In this document: piece by piece, positions 54,489 to 64,000 of the stretch
How the letters are laid out: each line of letters opens with the position of its first letter
Numbering within the stretch: position 1 is the first letter of the stretch
Assembly: GCA_039621445.1 (NCBI GenBank)
Contig: CP154956.1
Location: 14,186,166-14,250,165 of the forward strand
Reading direction: 5' to 3'
Length of the DNA: 64,000 bases
Source: Euglena gracilis
Taxonomy: Eukaryota > Euglenida > Euglenophyceae > Euglenales
Made by a program: the position numbers and the translations under genes
Notes under the pieces: generated by a model
What the model was told of the DNA's origin: nothing
What the model saw: only the letters and a program-made list of their open reading frames with translations
The model's database searches: none

Positions 54489-57400
54489 CTAGGCCGTGGG
54501 GGGGACCGCCAGGCGCATGCGGAACACGGCGAGGCTGGCGGCGATCAGCAGGATGACGGCCGGCACGCCAACGCCAGGGGAGCTCTTGGGAGGCGTATGG
54601 CACAACGAACGTACCCCCCCCCCAAACACGCAACAACACAACAATGTATGGTGCAACGGACCCCCCCCCAAATCATGTTGCACTGACAAATCTGAAAACC
54701 CAAAAAGAGATCTCTCCAAATAAATTGCCTTCCCCACAACAAAATCGTGAAGACTGATGTGTATTTTTTCCCTAGAAAATGAGGAACCGGTGAAGACAAT
54801 ACATCAGCCAAAATACCAATGTTTCGTTGTGATGAATGGAGGGTCTACCGCAAAAGTGGAATCCTAACTTTTTGGTTACCTTCGAGGAGGCTCCGAGGAG
54901 CCTCCGCGGAGCCTCCGCGGAGGCTCCTCGGAGCCTCAAGGTAACCAGGCTCCGCGGAGGCTCAAGGTAACCAGGCTCCGGGGAGCCTCCGCGGAGGCTC
55001 CTCGGAGCCTAAGGTAACCAGGCTCCGCGGAGGCTCCAAGGTAACCAGGCTCCGCGGGCAGGCTCCAGGTACCAGGCTCCGCGGAGGCTCCTCGGAGCCT
55101 AAGGTAACCGGGCTCCGCGGAGGCTCAAGGTAACCAGGCTCCGAGGAGGCTCCGCGGAGCCTCCTCGGAGGCTAAGGTAACCAGTTTTGCCAGGGCATGT
55201 TGTGAACATGGTAGTAACGGGAATTTTTTTTTGTGTAATAAAGAGAAACGTTATTCAATGTCAAACATGGCGACTGCACTCAGTGGCAGATCATGCTCTT
55301 CCAAGCCTGTCAGAACCTGTCCATTTTCTGCCCATTTGCATAGAGGATGCAAAAAAAATTCACGTTCTGACAGGTTCGGAAGCTGCCACTGGGCGCAGTC
55401 GCCGTGTTTGACATTGAAGAAAGTTTCTCTTTATAACACAGAAAAAAACAAAAAAATAAATTCCCATTCAGTTGTATGTTCCCAGCGGGATGACAATTTT
55501 ACGTACAATTCTGGCCTCTGGATAATTTTGGTGTAATTCTGGCAGAATAAATCCATTTTCGGTTTCGTTTTAAACTGTATGTTATCACTCAAAGTCCCTG
55601 TCCGTTTGCTGCCCATTTGCACAGAGGGGAAAATAATTCACGGACTAACTCACGGACTAATTCACAGACTCACAGGTGTAACAAAAAATTAACAGACTTC
55701 GGGAGGCAACATAGAGCGTAAACGAAACGGAAAATGAATTTATTCAGCCAGGATTTTACCTGAATTATCCAGACGCCAGAATTGTGCCTGAGATTGTGAT
55801 CCCATTGGGATTTGCCGCAACTTTTAATCCTGAATTGGACTAAAGAATCTTCAACCAGGTGAACGAACAGTCACGTGGGGGGGAGGTGGTAGACAAACTG
55901 CACGTCAGCATGGATGTGATGTTGCAAATAAAGGCCAGGTGAAACCCAAAGTGGTGTCCATTTGGCTGTGCCCGGGGGGGGCGGGGCGCGGAGGGAGGGG
56001 GGGGGGGGAGGGGGCCTGCGGCCCCCTCCCCCCCGCCCCCCTCCCCCGCCCCCCTCCCCCCCGGACCCCCCCTCCCCCCTTCCCCCCTACCCCCCACCCC
56101 CCTCCCCCGCTCCCCAATAACAACATCCCTTTGTGTGGACAAAGTTTGGCGGACATGGCGTAAATAGCAAACGGGTAAACGGTAAAAGCAAATAAGGCGG
56201 ACATGGCGTTTTTGTTGCAAATGGATTTTTGGTTTCAACAAGTTTGGCGGACATGGCGAAAACAGCAAATGGGTAAACGGTAAAAGCAAAATCAGGCGGA
56301 CATGGCGTTTTTGTGCAAATGGATGAATGGTTTTCAACAAGATTGGCAGACATGGCATTACATAGCGAACGGGTAAACACTAAATGCAAAATAAGGAGGC
56401 AAATGGATACATAGTTTTCAACAAGTTTGGCGCAGGGCGGTCCTTAAGGAAATAAAAAAACAAAATTCTGCCGTCCCACACTCAATAAAAAATACAGGAA
56501 AATGGGCAAAGAAATTTGGCATTCTTTGGCGACAACAGGTCGATATCAGGGGGAAAAACTGATTATTGGCATCCTGTGACCATCGACCAATCCACCCAAA
56601 TCATCAAAAAGTGTGTTTTTTTGGACTTTTTAATTTTGGACCCCGTTCAAGTCCCAGTCCTGCCCTTGGTTGGCCCTTTGGCCGAAAGAGGGGCGGTGCT
56701 TAAGAAAATTAAAAAAAACTTTCCTGTCCCTTAAAGACTGCCCTGGTTTGGCGGACATGGCGTAAATGGCAATCGGTTAAATGGTAAAAAATAAAAATTA
56801 GGAGGACATGGCGTTTTTGTTGCAAATAGATTTTTGGTTTTCAACAAGTTTGACATGGCGTATACAGTAAACAGGTAAACGGTAAAGCGGTGCGATACCA
56901 GACATGGCCTGTGTACAACAGTGGTTACCTCCGAGGAGCCTCCGCGGAGGCTCCTCGGAGGCTCCAAGGTAACCAGGCTCCGCGGAGGCTCCAAGGTAAC
57001 CAGGCTCCGCGGAGCCTCCTCGGAGCCTAAGGTAACCGGGCTCCGCGGAGGCTCCTCGGAGGCTAGGTAACCAAAACTTAGGATTCCACATTTGCTGGGA
57101 CCTGAATGGAAGCACTGGCATTATATAAAGATTGGAGTAAAAAAAAACAGCGTCTGGCACCAAATCGCTTTCAGAAAAAAATGATGCATCTTTTGGGAAT
57201 AATGGTGACAATCGACTAGGGGCCAAAAATATCGGTCCACCAACTTTGGAGAGAGTAAGATTATTTGGGAGGGAATTTAGCCACCCCAAAATATAAAGCC
57301 TCAAAGGCTTCATATTTGGGCGAGACTTCAAGACCGTCAGCGGGGTTTACACTTTAAACAAATATCTGTCATTTTTTTTTGCTTGCCTTAAATGTCGCTT

Positions 57401-60400
57401 TCAGGGCGCAGCATTGGGGGCTTTGGATTTAGGCGGCAAGGGGAGTTTATGTAATGAAACCTTTTTGGTGAGTGTGCTTGCGGGTGGTGCGTGTGTTTGC
57501 GCGCACTTCGGTGCGGTTGCATAAGTTTGTGCGCACACATGCGTGTGTGTGGGGGGCACCTGTGTGTGTGGGGGGTACCTGTGTGTGTGGGGAGCTGTGT
57601 GTGGGGGGTACCTGTGTGGGGGGGGAGCGGACGGCGGACAACAGCGCCTTGGCCGCACCACAGCATCGAGGCCGGCTTGCGGTCCGGCACCGCCAGCAGG
57701 GGCTCCTTCCCGGTGGGGTCGCTCGGCTTGGCCGCCTTCAGGTAGGAGTAGAGCACCACCGCAGCGAAGGCGATCAGGATGCCGTGGGTGCTCTTCGCCG
57801 GGGCCGGAGGGCCGCCGCGGTGTGGGACAGACAAAATGGAGGGACACATCCGGTGTCGCGGGCATACCCCCCCCCATATTCTTGACACGCCAAAATACCC
57901 CCCCTCCCGCGTCGGGTCGGGGCAGGGCTGTACAGGAAAGCCTGTTGGTGGTCGACCCCCCCCCACCCACCACAGCGTTTTCACAGGTTTTTTTTAAGAA
58001 ATCCACCCAGCGTCGAAGGAGCTGGGAATTTTTTTGGGGGTCGAAAATTGGTGCTCCCGGAAATACGGGAGGAGGTGGTGGGGGGGTCCCCCCCCCACCC
58101 GCCACCCTGGCTGTTTGTCCGACTCCCGTACTGCCCTGGGTCGGGGGTATTTTGCATGGGTGGGCGCAATAAGACAAGGCTGAGAAACTCGTAGACATGC
58201 CCAAAAACTCAGGAACTAGATGAGAAATAGCTTGTCATGTTCCAAAAATTGTATGCATCTCTGAACCCCAAAAAGGGCCGGAAAGACCGGTGAAATGTGT
58301 GCGAGGTCAATTTTCAATGTTATAGGCCAATGTTTCAAAGTCGAGTGAAACATTGGTGCACAGGATGTACGGGAAGCTGTGATGAGGGGTCTGGACCGGG
58401 GTCTGAGGGGTCTGGGTTGGACGCCCCCTTCGAACCCCGAAATGGTAAGGGGCCGGGAAACTGTGGACGGTGAAAGGCTGGATGCAAAACCAAATTTGCT
58501 GACAAATCATGAATATTCATCTGAAACTCAATCCAAAAATGCTTATATTTTGAATTCTTTGAACATCTTTTTAAATATGGAAAACACCGAAACATGGAAA
58601 AAATGCAATATGCCCAAAAAATGAGAAAAAAGCATCCCTTTCCCCTGATTTTTGGCCTCCCCTCGGTTTTCACCACTGGAAAATGGCGCAGATCCATACA
58701 CAGAGGAACACACATCGGAATCAATTCAAAAACCTGGACCGTAACCCTGGAAACAAATTTCGGACCTTGCACAATTGCACAAAGGAACACAAAAGAGCTT
58801 ACGTGAGAGAACCCGCCTAACAGACAGGTCAGCAGATGTTGAAGTGGGAGACAAGCCAATGACGTGGCCAGGATAATCAGGACAGAGGGCCAGAGACAAT
58901 CCTTGGGGAGGACAATTGTCGGGGGGGGAATGCGTCAATGGAGTTTTCCCATGGAGGAAGATCTGTGCCTGCATATATATACATGTGTTTAACCCCCCCC
59001 CTAAATATATACATGTGTTTAAACCCCCCCCAATAAGTGCATGGGTGCGCGCATTTTAAGGACGTAGTTTCGGACCCCAAGGGGTGCGCACTTATTAGGG
59101 CAGTGCGCACTTTTTAGGACAAAGCCAAAAATACTCACGTTTCCCCCACTCTTTTTCAATTCCCCCCCTATTTTGTAATTTTAAGCTACGAGTCAAGTGA
59201 TCATGTGTCAAATTTAGGCTTGGATGATGAAAATTTTTGGTTTGAGAAGGACAATTCTGAGAATTGTGTGTGCTTTTCGACCTGAGATGTGACCGTGATT
59301 TCTCCTTTGGGGGGTGCGCACTTTTTAGGGCACTGCGCACAATTAAGGCACTGCGCACTTATTAGGGGGGTTTATATATATGTTTATATACATGCATATA
59401 TATGCATGTATATATACATGCATATATATGCATGTATTTATACATGTGTTTAAACCCCCCCCCCCTAAATATATACATGTGTTTAAACCCCCCCCCAATA
59501 AGTGCATGGGTGCGCGCATTTTAAGGACGTAGTTTCGGACCCCAAGGGGTGCGCACTTATTAGGGCAGTGCGCACTTTTTAGGACAAAGCCGAAAATACT
59601 CACGTTTCCCCCACTCTTTTTCAATTTCCCCCCTATTTTGTAATTTTAAGCTACGAGTCAAGTGATCATGTGTCAAATTTAGGCTTGGATGATGAAAATT
59701 TTTGGTTTGAGAAGGACAATTCTGAGAATTGTGTGTGCTTTTCGACCTGAGATGTGACCGTGATTTCTCCTTTGGGGGGTGCGCACTTTTTAGGGCACTG
59801 CGCACAATTAAGGCACTGCGCACTTATTAGGGGGGTTTATATATATACATATATATATATATATATACATATATATACTCTAATTAATGCTGAGAAAAAA
59901 AACCTGGGGGTGCGGTGTGCTATGGGGTGCCTTCTCATATCAATCCTCTCGCCTCTTGGGGTGGGGTTGGTTTTGGGTTCCACTAAGCACCCCAAAACCA
60001 GAACCACCACCCCACTCTTACCCGACTGTTGCCCATAGTACCTCCCGGGGGGGGGGGGTTGTTCCACAAAAGCAGCCTGCCAGCGTCGAAGTCCCCCCGG
60101 GCGAGATGGGCGAGTGGAACAACAAGACGCCTGCACGGAGCAAAGCGCAGAACCGGAAGCGACATATGTTCATTTCTTCGCAAATGTTCTGGTGTGCAGG
60201 GTGGTCCATCAGGGGGGGGGTGTTGAGCGTCGACCCTGAAGCAGTTAATCAAAAAAACCACAAAACCACACCCGGCGGACCCTGGCAGTTTCCGGGGCGA
60301 GACCCTGACCCTGACCCTCTTGAGCACGATTCTTTCCCAGATGGGGAGCTACTCCACTGGGGGGGGGGGTTGCTGGATAAAGGACCTTGGGGGGGTTGCT

Positions 60401-61726
60401 GGACTAGGGTTAGAAATTTGGGCTGGGTGATTATCTCACACAAATGAGAGTAGGATGTTTATATTGTGACAGTAAGACAATCAACCCGATTCTAGTTCTA
60501 TGTTTAAATTTCAACCAAAAAAGCTTGTTGTGAACCCAATCAGTGCTGCCGGGGGGGGGTATGAGGCTGTTTGGTCAGAATAAGGCGGCTGAGAGCGGGG
60601 GGGGGGGGAGCACTCCTGGCCCAGCCAGCCAGCCCCCCCTTTTTTTTTGCTGGGTCCAGTCGAAAAATTAGTCCGAAATTTTTGAGGGGAAAAAAGAGGT
60701 GAAGATGGTCAAAAACTGGTGTTTTGGCTTTTTTTTGGACTGCTCATTTTCTTTTTAAAGCCCAGCCTGGCCCAGCTCAGGTAAAACCGGCTTGCCTGCC
60801 GCATTCCTTATTCCCCAACGTTCACAACAAATTTCTATTCAAGGACACCCCCCAGACACGACCCCCAAGATCTGCCAGACACGTGCCGATGCGTCATACT
60901 TTCTGAACCCACCCCATTCATCAACTAGGCTCAGAAAATGGACCAGAGGCATACAGCTGGTCTGATATCATGTATTTATACAAGTGCATGCACACAATCA
61001 TACCAGCTATGAGGATCAACATGGTCTTCACATGCCCCAACACCTGTGCACAAGAAAGCATGAATACTGGATGCATGAACACATTGTGGTTGAGGTGGGG
61101 GTGACAATGCCAATCTCTTACAGCATGAAGCGTGGCAAAACAAAGGTATAAAGATAAATTATGTGAATGCTAATTTGGGACCCACCAACAGAACATCTAC
61201 CGTTACCGCCCAGTATGCTGACTGGTGTCCTGTACTTCTTGGTGATTTTTTATTTTATTATTCCTGATTCATTTATCTTTCAAGAATTGGGATATAGAAA
61301 TATTAAAGCTGAAATAATTAGAGATTTTTCTAGAAAAAAAATCGCAGAATAAAATTTTGTTTTTCAATTGATACTCTGAAATATCTTCAAGAAGTGGGGG
61401 CTTGAAGGTTTTTGCATACAGTTTCAGGAGTTTAAAAGAAAATAAACTTGATCAAAGAATGTCATATTCTCCGATTGGGAATAATAATCATCAGACACTT
61501 GCTTTTGATTATGTGCCTTTGCGTCAGCCAACAGTCAGCCAACCCAACAATCAGCCACTCTGAACCCCCCCCCCCCCCAGGCGGAGTCGGACACGGTCCA
61601 TCAGTGCCAGTCCATAGCACCAAATGACAAAACAAATGCGGCTGATTCGCGGGCGGGCTGCCACCTGGACCGACATGGCCGACGTGTAGTTCAGCACCAC
61701 CACGAGGGACCACTCCAACGCCCAGG
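54489..61726 (-). CDS. Probable drug/metabolite-type (TPT/SLC35-like) membrane transporter, scattered exons
   Basis: Three exon candidates in order. 61,665-61,726 lies between acceptor TTGGCCCCAG and donor CAG|GTGGCA and encodes ALEWSLVVVLNYTSAMSVQ, resembling the conserved late helix of nucleotide-sugar/triose-phosphate translocators. ~57,640-57,792 (acceptor GGCGAAG) encodes STHGILIAFAAVVLYSYLK, which looks like their last helix, then a hydrophilic AAKPSDPTGKEPL tail. 54,489-54,584 (acceptor CTCCCAAG) encodes another hydrophobic helix (GVPAVILLIAASLAVF) and ends at TAG. Missing exons between 61.6 and 57.8 kb could not be placed, so the frame is not proven. The last two exons both begin after AAG|AGC and could be alternatives. 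The function would be solute exchange across an organelle or Golgi membrane. Family call is tentative. Confidence 0.4.
54877..55183. repeat. Left palindromic array (GGTAACC + CTCCGCGGAG units)
   Basis: About eight units of AAGGTAACCAGGCTCCGCGGAGG with expansions (CTCCTCGGAG, CTCCGAGGAG). Each unit is self-complementary, so the array can form many alternative hairpins. Confidence 0.85.
55233..55440. mobile_element. Fold-back MITE, ~85-bp arms
   Basis: TAAAGAGAAAC at ~55,239 and GTTTCTCTTTA at ~55,433 begin near-continuous inverted arms that include TTCAATGTCAAACATGGCGA and CAGTGGCAG, and further in CCTGTCAGAAC. The central loop (~40 bases) reads TTTCTGCCCATTTGCATAG, and a diverged copy of the loop region recurs near 55,600-55,650. 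Confidence 0.8.
55975..56115. repeat. G-run/C-run block
   Basis: G-rich then C-rich homopolymer-like tract (CCCCCTCCCCC units) with no coding content. Confidence 0.9.
56143..56903. repeat. ~97-bp tandem repeat interrupted by a MITE
   Basis: Units begin at ~56,143, 56,240 and 56,337, each containing GTTTGGCGGACATGGCG, GGGTAAACGGTAAAAGC and GTGCAAATGGAT-like blocks. A further unit begins at 56,746 after the inserted MITE (56,433-56,745). Confidence 0.85.
56433..56745. mobile_element. hAT-like MITE (313 bp) with 8-bp target duplication
   Basis: The inverted ends CAGGGCGGTCCTTAAGG and CCTTAAAGACTGCCCTG are flanked by an exact 8-bp repeat GTTTGGCG (56,425-56,432 and 56,746-56,753). CAGGG-type ends with 8-bp target duplications are typical of the hAT superfamily. 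The duplication matches the repeat unit it landed in. Internal ORFs are not significant. Relatives lie at ~62,022-62,480 and, partially, ~39,010-39,165. Confidence 0.85.
56928..57073. repeat. Right palindromic array
   Basis: Three to four units of the same palindrome family as 54,877-55,183. Confidence 0.85.
57104..57640. other. Interval without supported genes
   Basis: Holds a GT-rich degenerate microsatellite (57,470-57,630: GTGTGTGTGGGGGG-type). No exon before the transporter-like exon. Confidence 0.4.
57800..58975. other. Interval without supported genes
   Basis: Poly-C blocks at 57,866, 57,956 and 58,090. Otherwise unclassified, probably intronic. Confidence 0.35.
59001..59850. repeat. 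Two-copy tandem duplication, period ~465 bp
   Basis: 59,001-59,380 and 59,465-59,850 are nearly identical (a few substitutions or single-base indels seen). The unit contains repeated GTGCGCACTTATTAGGG/GTGCGCACTTTTTAGG motifs and poly-C runs and is bordered by ATATAT. The small minus-strand frames it contains are duplicated with it and have no family signal. Confidence 0.95.
59840..59880. repeat. (AT)n-rich microsatellite
   Basis: TATATATACATATATAT array at the end of the tandem duplication. Confidence 0.9.
61160..61460 (+). other. AT-rich island with short open frame
   Basis: A local drop in GC with a 61-codon plus frame ending FIFQELGYRNIKAEIIRDFSR. I do not recognise it. Composition resembles the AT-rich right end of the window rather than neighbouring sequence. 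Confidence 0.2.
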
Positions 61727-62021
61727 CTGGGGCCAACCCCCCAGCACCCCCCCCGACCATTCTGTGACCAAGTCCGGACGCCCCTCTCCGACCAGGGCAG
61801 GTTTTTTGGGTATGACAATTTCCCTGGACAGTATGACCTTCACAGAGGATACATGTCCTCTCGGGCAGCTGCACAGAAACCAAGGCCGAGGAAATGGAAA
61901 CGCTATGAACCTCGTGCAGTCAGTCATCCAAAGTGAAACGCTCCAAAAGCTTCCATAAACTGCCAAGAAACCAGAGCAAGGCATCAAAGGCAGCTCAGCA
62001 CACGCGTTTTCTGTTTGTACA

Positions 62022-62480
62022 TAGGTCTTTAAGCAAAAAAAAAAAACAACCTCTGCTGTCCCAGCCATACAATTGCTTACCGACCCCCGGGGGGGGGAGG
62101 GGGGGTCACTCCACTTTTTTAAAAACCAGTCAGTCACTCATTTTCAAAAAACCAGCCAGTCACTACCCCCCCCCCCCCCGGGGTAAGCAATTGTCTGGTC
62201 CCAGCACACTCAATAAAAATATAAAATATACAGGAAAATGGGGAAAGAAATTTGGCATTCTTCGGTGAGAACAGGTCGACATCAGAGAAAGAAACTGATT
62301 CTTGGCATCCTTGGACCATCGCCCATTCACCCAAATCATCAAAAAAGGTGTTTTTGGACTTTTTAATTTTGGCCCCTGTTCAAGTCCAAGTCCGGCCCAT
62401 GGTCGGCCCTTTGGCCGAAAGGGGGGGCGGTCCTTAAGAAAATAAAAAAAAAACTTTCCTGTCCCTTAAGGACCGTCCTG
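62022..62480. mobile_element. Second hAT-like MITE copy, interrupted
   Basis: From AGGTCTTTAAG (~62,026) to CCTTAAGGACCGTCCTG (62,480) it matches the 56,433-56,745 MITE, with a 132-base insertion at 62,066-62,197. Shared blocks include CAGGAAAATGGG, TCACCCAAATCATCAAAAA-like sequence and GTTCAAGTCC. Confidence 0.75.
62066..62197. mobile_element. 132-bp inverted-repeat element inserted in the MITE
   Basis: The ends CATACAATTGCTTACC and GGTAAGCAATTGTCTG are inverted copies (15 of 16). An exact 8-bp direct repeat GTCCCAGC flanks it (62,058-62,065 and 62,198-62,205). The interior begins with a C5G9 block and ends with a C14G4 block. Removing it and one repeat copy restores alignment to the other MITE. 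Confidence 0.85.
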
Positions 62481-62634
62481 TCTCCGACTGAACCTGTCAA
62501 ATGCACTTCTGCGCAGGGCTGAATGGCAAACGTTTCCAGAGCCTGTAAACTGCAAAACTGCAAAAATCCCCCCAAAAAACTGCCAATTATCCAAAAATTG
62601 GTTGTTTTGGCACATAATCTGACCTGGTCAGTCC

Positions 62635-62765
62635 ATCTTTGGACTGACCAGGATGTCCAAAGATGGACATCCTTGGATCCATGGATGTCCAATCCATGGA
62701 TCCACTGGATTGATGGATCCAATGGATCCATCAATCCATTGGATCCATGGATTGATCCAATTTTG
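62635..62765. repeat. GGATCCA/CCATGGAT palindrome cluster
   Basis: Repeated TGGATCC, ATCCATGG and GATGTCC words form an interleaved palindromic cluster of ~130 bases. Confidence 0.8.
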
Positions 62766-63601
62766 TACCTCCGCAAACCAAACATCTATTTCCGACAGCC
62801 ACCCTTTTGGGTGGCTGGACAGGAAATAAAGCTCATCGATGGGGGGGGGGGGCGAGGCTTGAAAAGGCTGCTGGCTGGCTGCCTCCCCCCACCAGGGTGG
62901 GGGGAGGAGAGCGGGGGGAGGAGCCCCTAGAGTTAGAACAGCGACGGGAGAGAAAGAGAGAGAGTCGATGAGAGAGAGAAGAGGAGTGGGGTCCCAACAG
63001 CTTAAGCAACGCCCTGTAACCTGTCGCCGAGGGGACAGGTGTTGTTTGGCAGTTTTGGCAGACACAACAGAAAAATGAGATGGCTGACTGGCCTCCGTTC
63101 GACTGCTAGCAGGGTTGGGTATGAAGCAGCTGAGGATCACGAGAGTGAGGGCCAGGCACCTATAGTCGAGCCATTTTAGGCCATTTTAGGCCATTTTAAA
63201 ATTTAGTTGGGGGTTCTGAAAATCATATTTTTTCCCGTTATTTTTGTCCCGAAAACTGTATCATAATGTGTGCAAACCTTCTCCTATTCAGTTATGACAA
63301 AAATACGTCCAAAAAAGCATGCAACATTCATGAACACTGGATCAAAATTATGGGAAGCTCAACAAATCTTAATTCATTCCCATAGAGGAATTCTGAAAAG
63401 CAAGAATTTACAGCAGTGAAATTTTTTCAGAAAAAAAAACGTTGACGTTAGCCATTTGGGAGAGGATGGCAGAGATCAAAAGGCAAAGCTGAGATCATTC
63501 CTCTTCTCCGTGTTTGTTTTCCCCATTGGGGAAACTTAATACTGAAAAGAAAACCCTCTGAACAAGTTATAAATAGGAGAGAATAACCACACCCAAACAT
63601 C

Positions 63602-63603
<2 letters not shown>

Positions 63604-63675
<72 letters not shown>
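63604..63675. repeat. (AT)n microsatellite
   Basis: About 35 uninterrupted AT units. Confidence 0.97.
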
Positions 63676-63676
<1 letters not shown>

Positions 63677-64000
63677 TTTGATATAACCAATTCATAAAAA
63701 AAATACTTCTATAAATAATAAATTATTATTACTATTATCTTTATAATTATTAAACAATATATTATTATTTTCTTTCATAAAAAATCATAGTATCAAATCA
63801 TAGTATCATTATAATTTGCACCATTATAAAAAACTTGTTGTATATCATTCATTTCTTTATGATGATAAATATTTAAAGAATAATTATTAAGATCCATAAT
63901 ATAAACAAAAAATTTACCCCCAAAAACAATAAAAGGTGAAATATGTGAACCTAATCCTGTACCTATTTACCAATAAAAAATTCATATTCTGTCATGTTTT
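63676..64000 (-). other. Sharply AT-rich segment, possibly organelle- or bacterium-derived
   Basis: Base composition changes abruptly after the (AT)n array. In one minus frame a ~60-residue stretch reads GTGLGSHISPFIVFGG and later NIYHHKEMNDIQQVF, with TGA codons following (and TAA just before). I cannot assign a gene. The AT bias is what one sees in organelle or endosymbiont DNA, and it could equally be AT-rich nuclear repeat. Confidence 0.3.

Larger units (their letters stand above)
54850..57095. mobile_element. 2.25-kb inverted-repeat element with GC-rich palindromic terminal arrays
   Basis: The outer ends are inverted copies: GTGGAATCCTAACTTTTTGG near 54,857 and CCAAAACTTAGGATTCCAC near 57,071. 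Next to each end is an array built from AGGCTCCGCGGAGCCT/AGGCTCCTCGGAGCC palindromes separated by AAGGTAACC: 54,877-55,183 on the left and 56,928-57,073 on the right. No transposase frame lies between. The interior carries other repeats described separately. No clear target duplication was found. Confidence 0.6.

Noticed and set aside
56640-56660. tRNA/SINE B-box-like GTTCAAGTCC in the MITE family.
   Set aside because: No matching A box at the required distance, and the element has hAT-type ends with 8-bp duplications, so a Pol III SINE origin is not supported.
60298-60322. Telomere-like CCCTGACCCTGACCC.
   Set aside because: Only two to three units inside unrelated sequence. Insufficient for a telomeric repeat.

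Overview
This window is eukaryotic nuclear DNA from a large, repeat-rich genome. Two nested LTR retrotransposons fill the first 22.4 kb. Exons with consensus-like splice sites are separated by kilobase introns. There are many microsatellites, minisatellites, C/G homopolymer runs and small inverted-repeat elements. The host exons (a CDGPH zinc knuckle joined to an OTU protease, two GC-AG introns, a transporter-like gene) suit a unicellular alga or related protist. A dinoflagellate-like lineage is plausible, but the sequence does not settle the taxon. There is no bacterial-style operon structure and no rRNA or tRNA gene that I can defend.

1-22,400, minus strand: a GC-rich Ty3/gypsy-type element (element A) runs gag (22.4-20.0 kb), basic Gly/Lys-rich tail (20.0-19.3), C5-cytosine DNA methyltransferase domain (18.7-18.15), aspartic protease (17.8-17.05), reverse transcriptase (2.5-1.5), RNase H (1.5-0.9) and integrase zinc finger, cut off by the window start. 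A second Ty3/gypsy element with a chromodomain (element B, 2,505-17,045) sits inside A, flanked by a perfect 6-bp direct repeat (AGAAGA on the plus strand). Element B reads gag (16.65-14.9), protease (14.4-13.4), a DAM-like adenine-methyltransferase-type domain (13.1-12.7), RT (12.3-11.5), RNase H, integrase and chromodomain (9.4). About 5 kb of further minus-strand coding sequence (9.2-3.9 kb) follows and I do not recognise it. Both elements carry frameshifts and in-frame stops. Element B also contains many short hairpins with A-rich loops on its coding strand.

22,400-64,000: mostly intronic or intergenic. On the minus strand six exons (37,119 to 29,277) assemble in frame into a zinc-knuckle plus OTU cysteine protease with all three catalytic residues. 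A second minus-strand gene, probably a drug/metabolite-type (TPT/SLC35-like) transporter, is represented by exons near 61.7, 57.7 and 54.5 kb. Around them lie an 18-bp minisatellite (26.8-27.4), a 10-bp minisatellite (31.8-31.95), long (CA)n and (CATA)n arrays, a 2.25-kb element with GC-rich palindromic terminal arrays (54.85-57.1), hAT-like MITEs with 8-bp target duplications, a 465-bp-period tandem duplication (59.0-59.85) and a sharply AT-rich right end (63.6-64.0).

The elements and the host genes look unrelated in function. The most notable point is that both nested retrotransposons carry a methyltransferase-type domain next to their protease.
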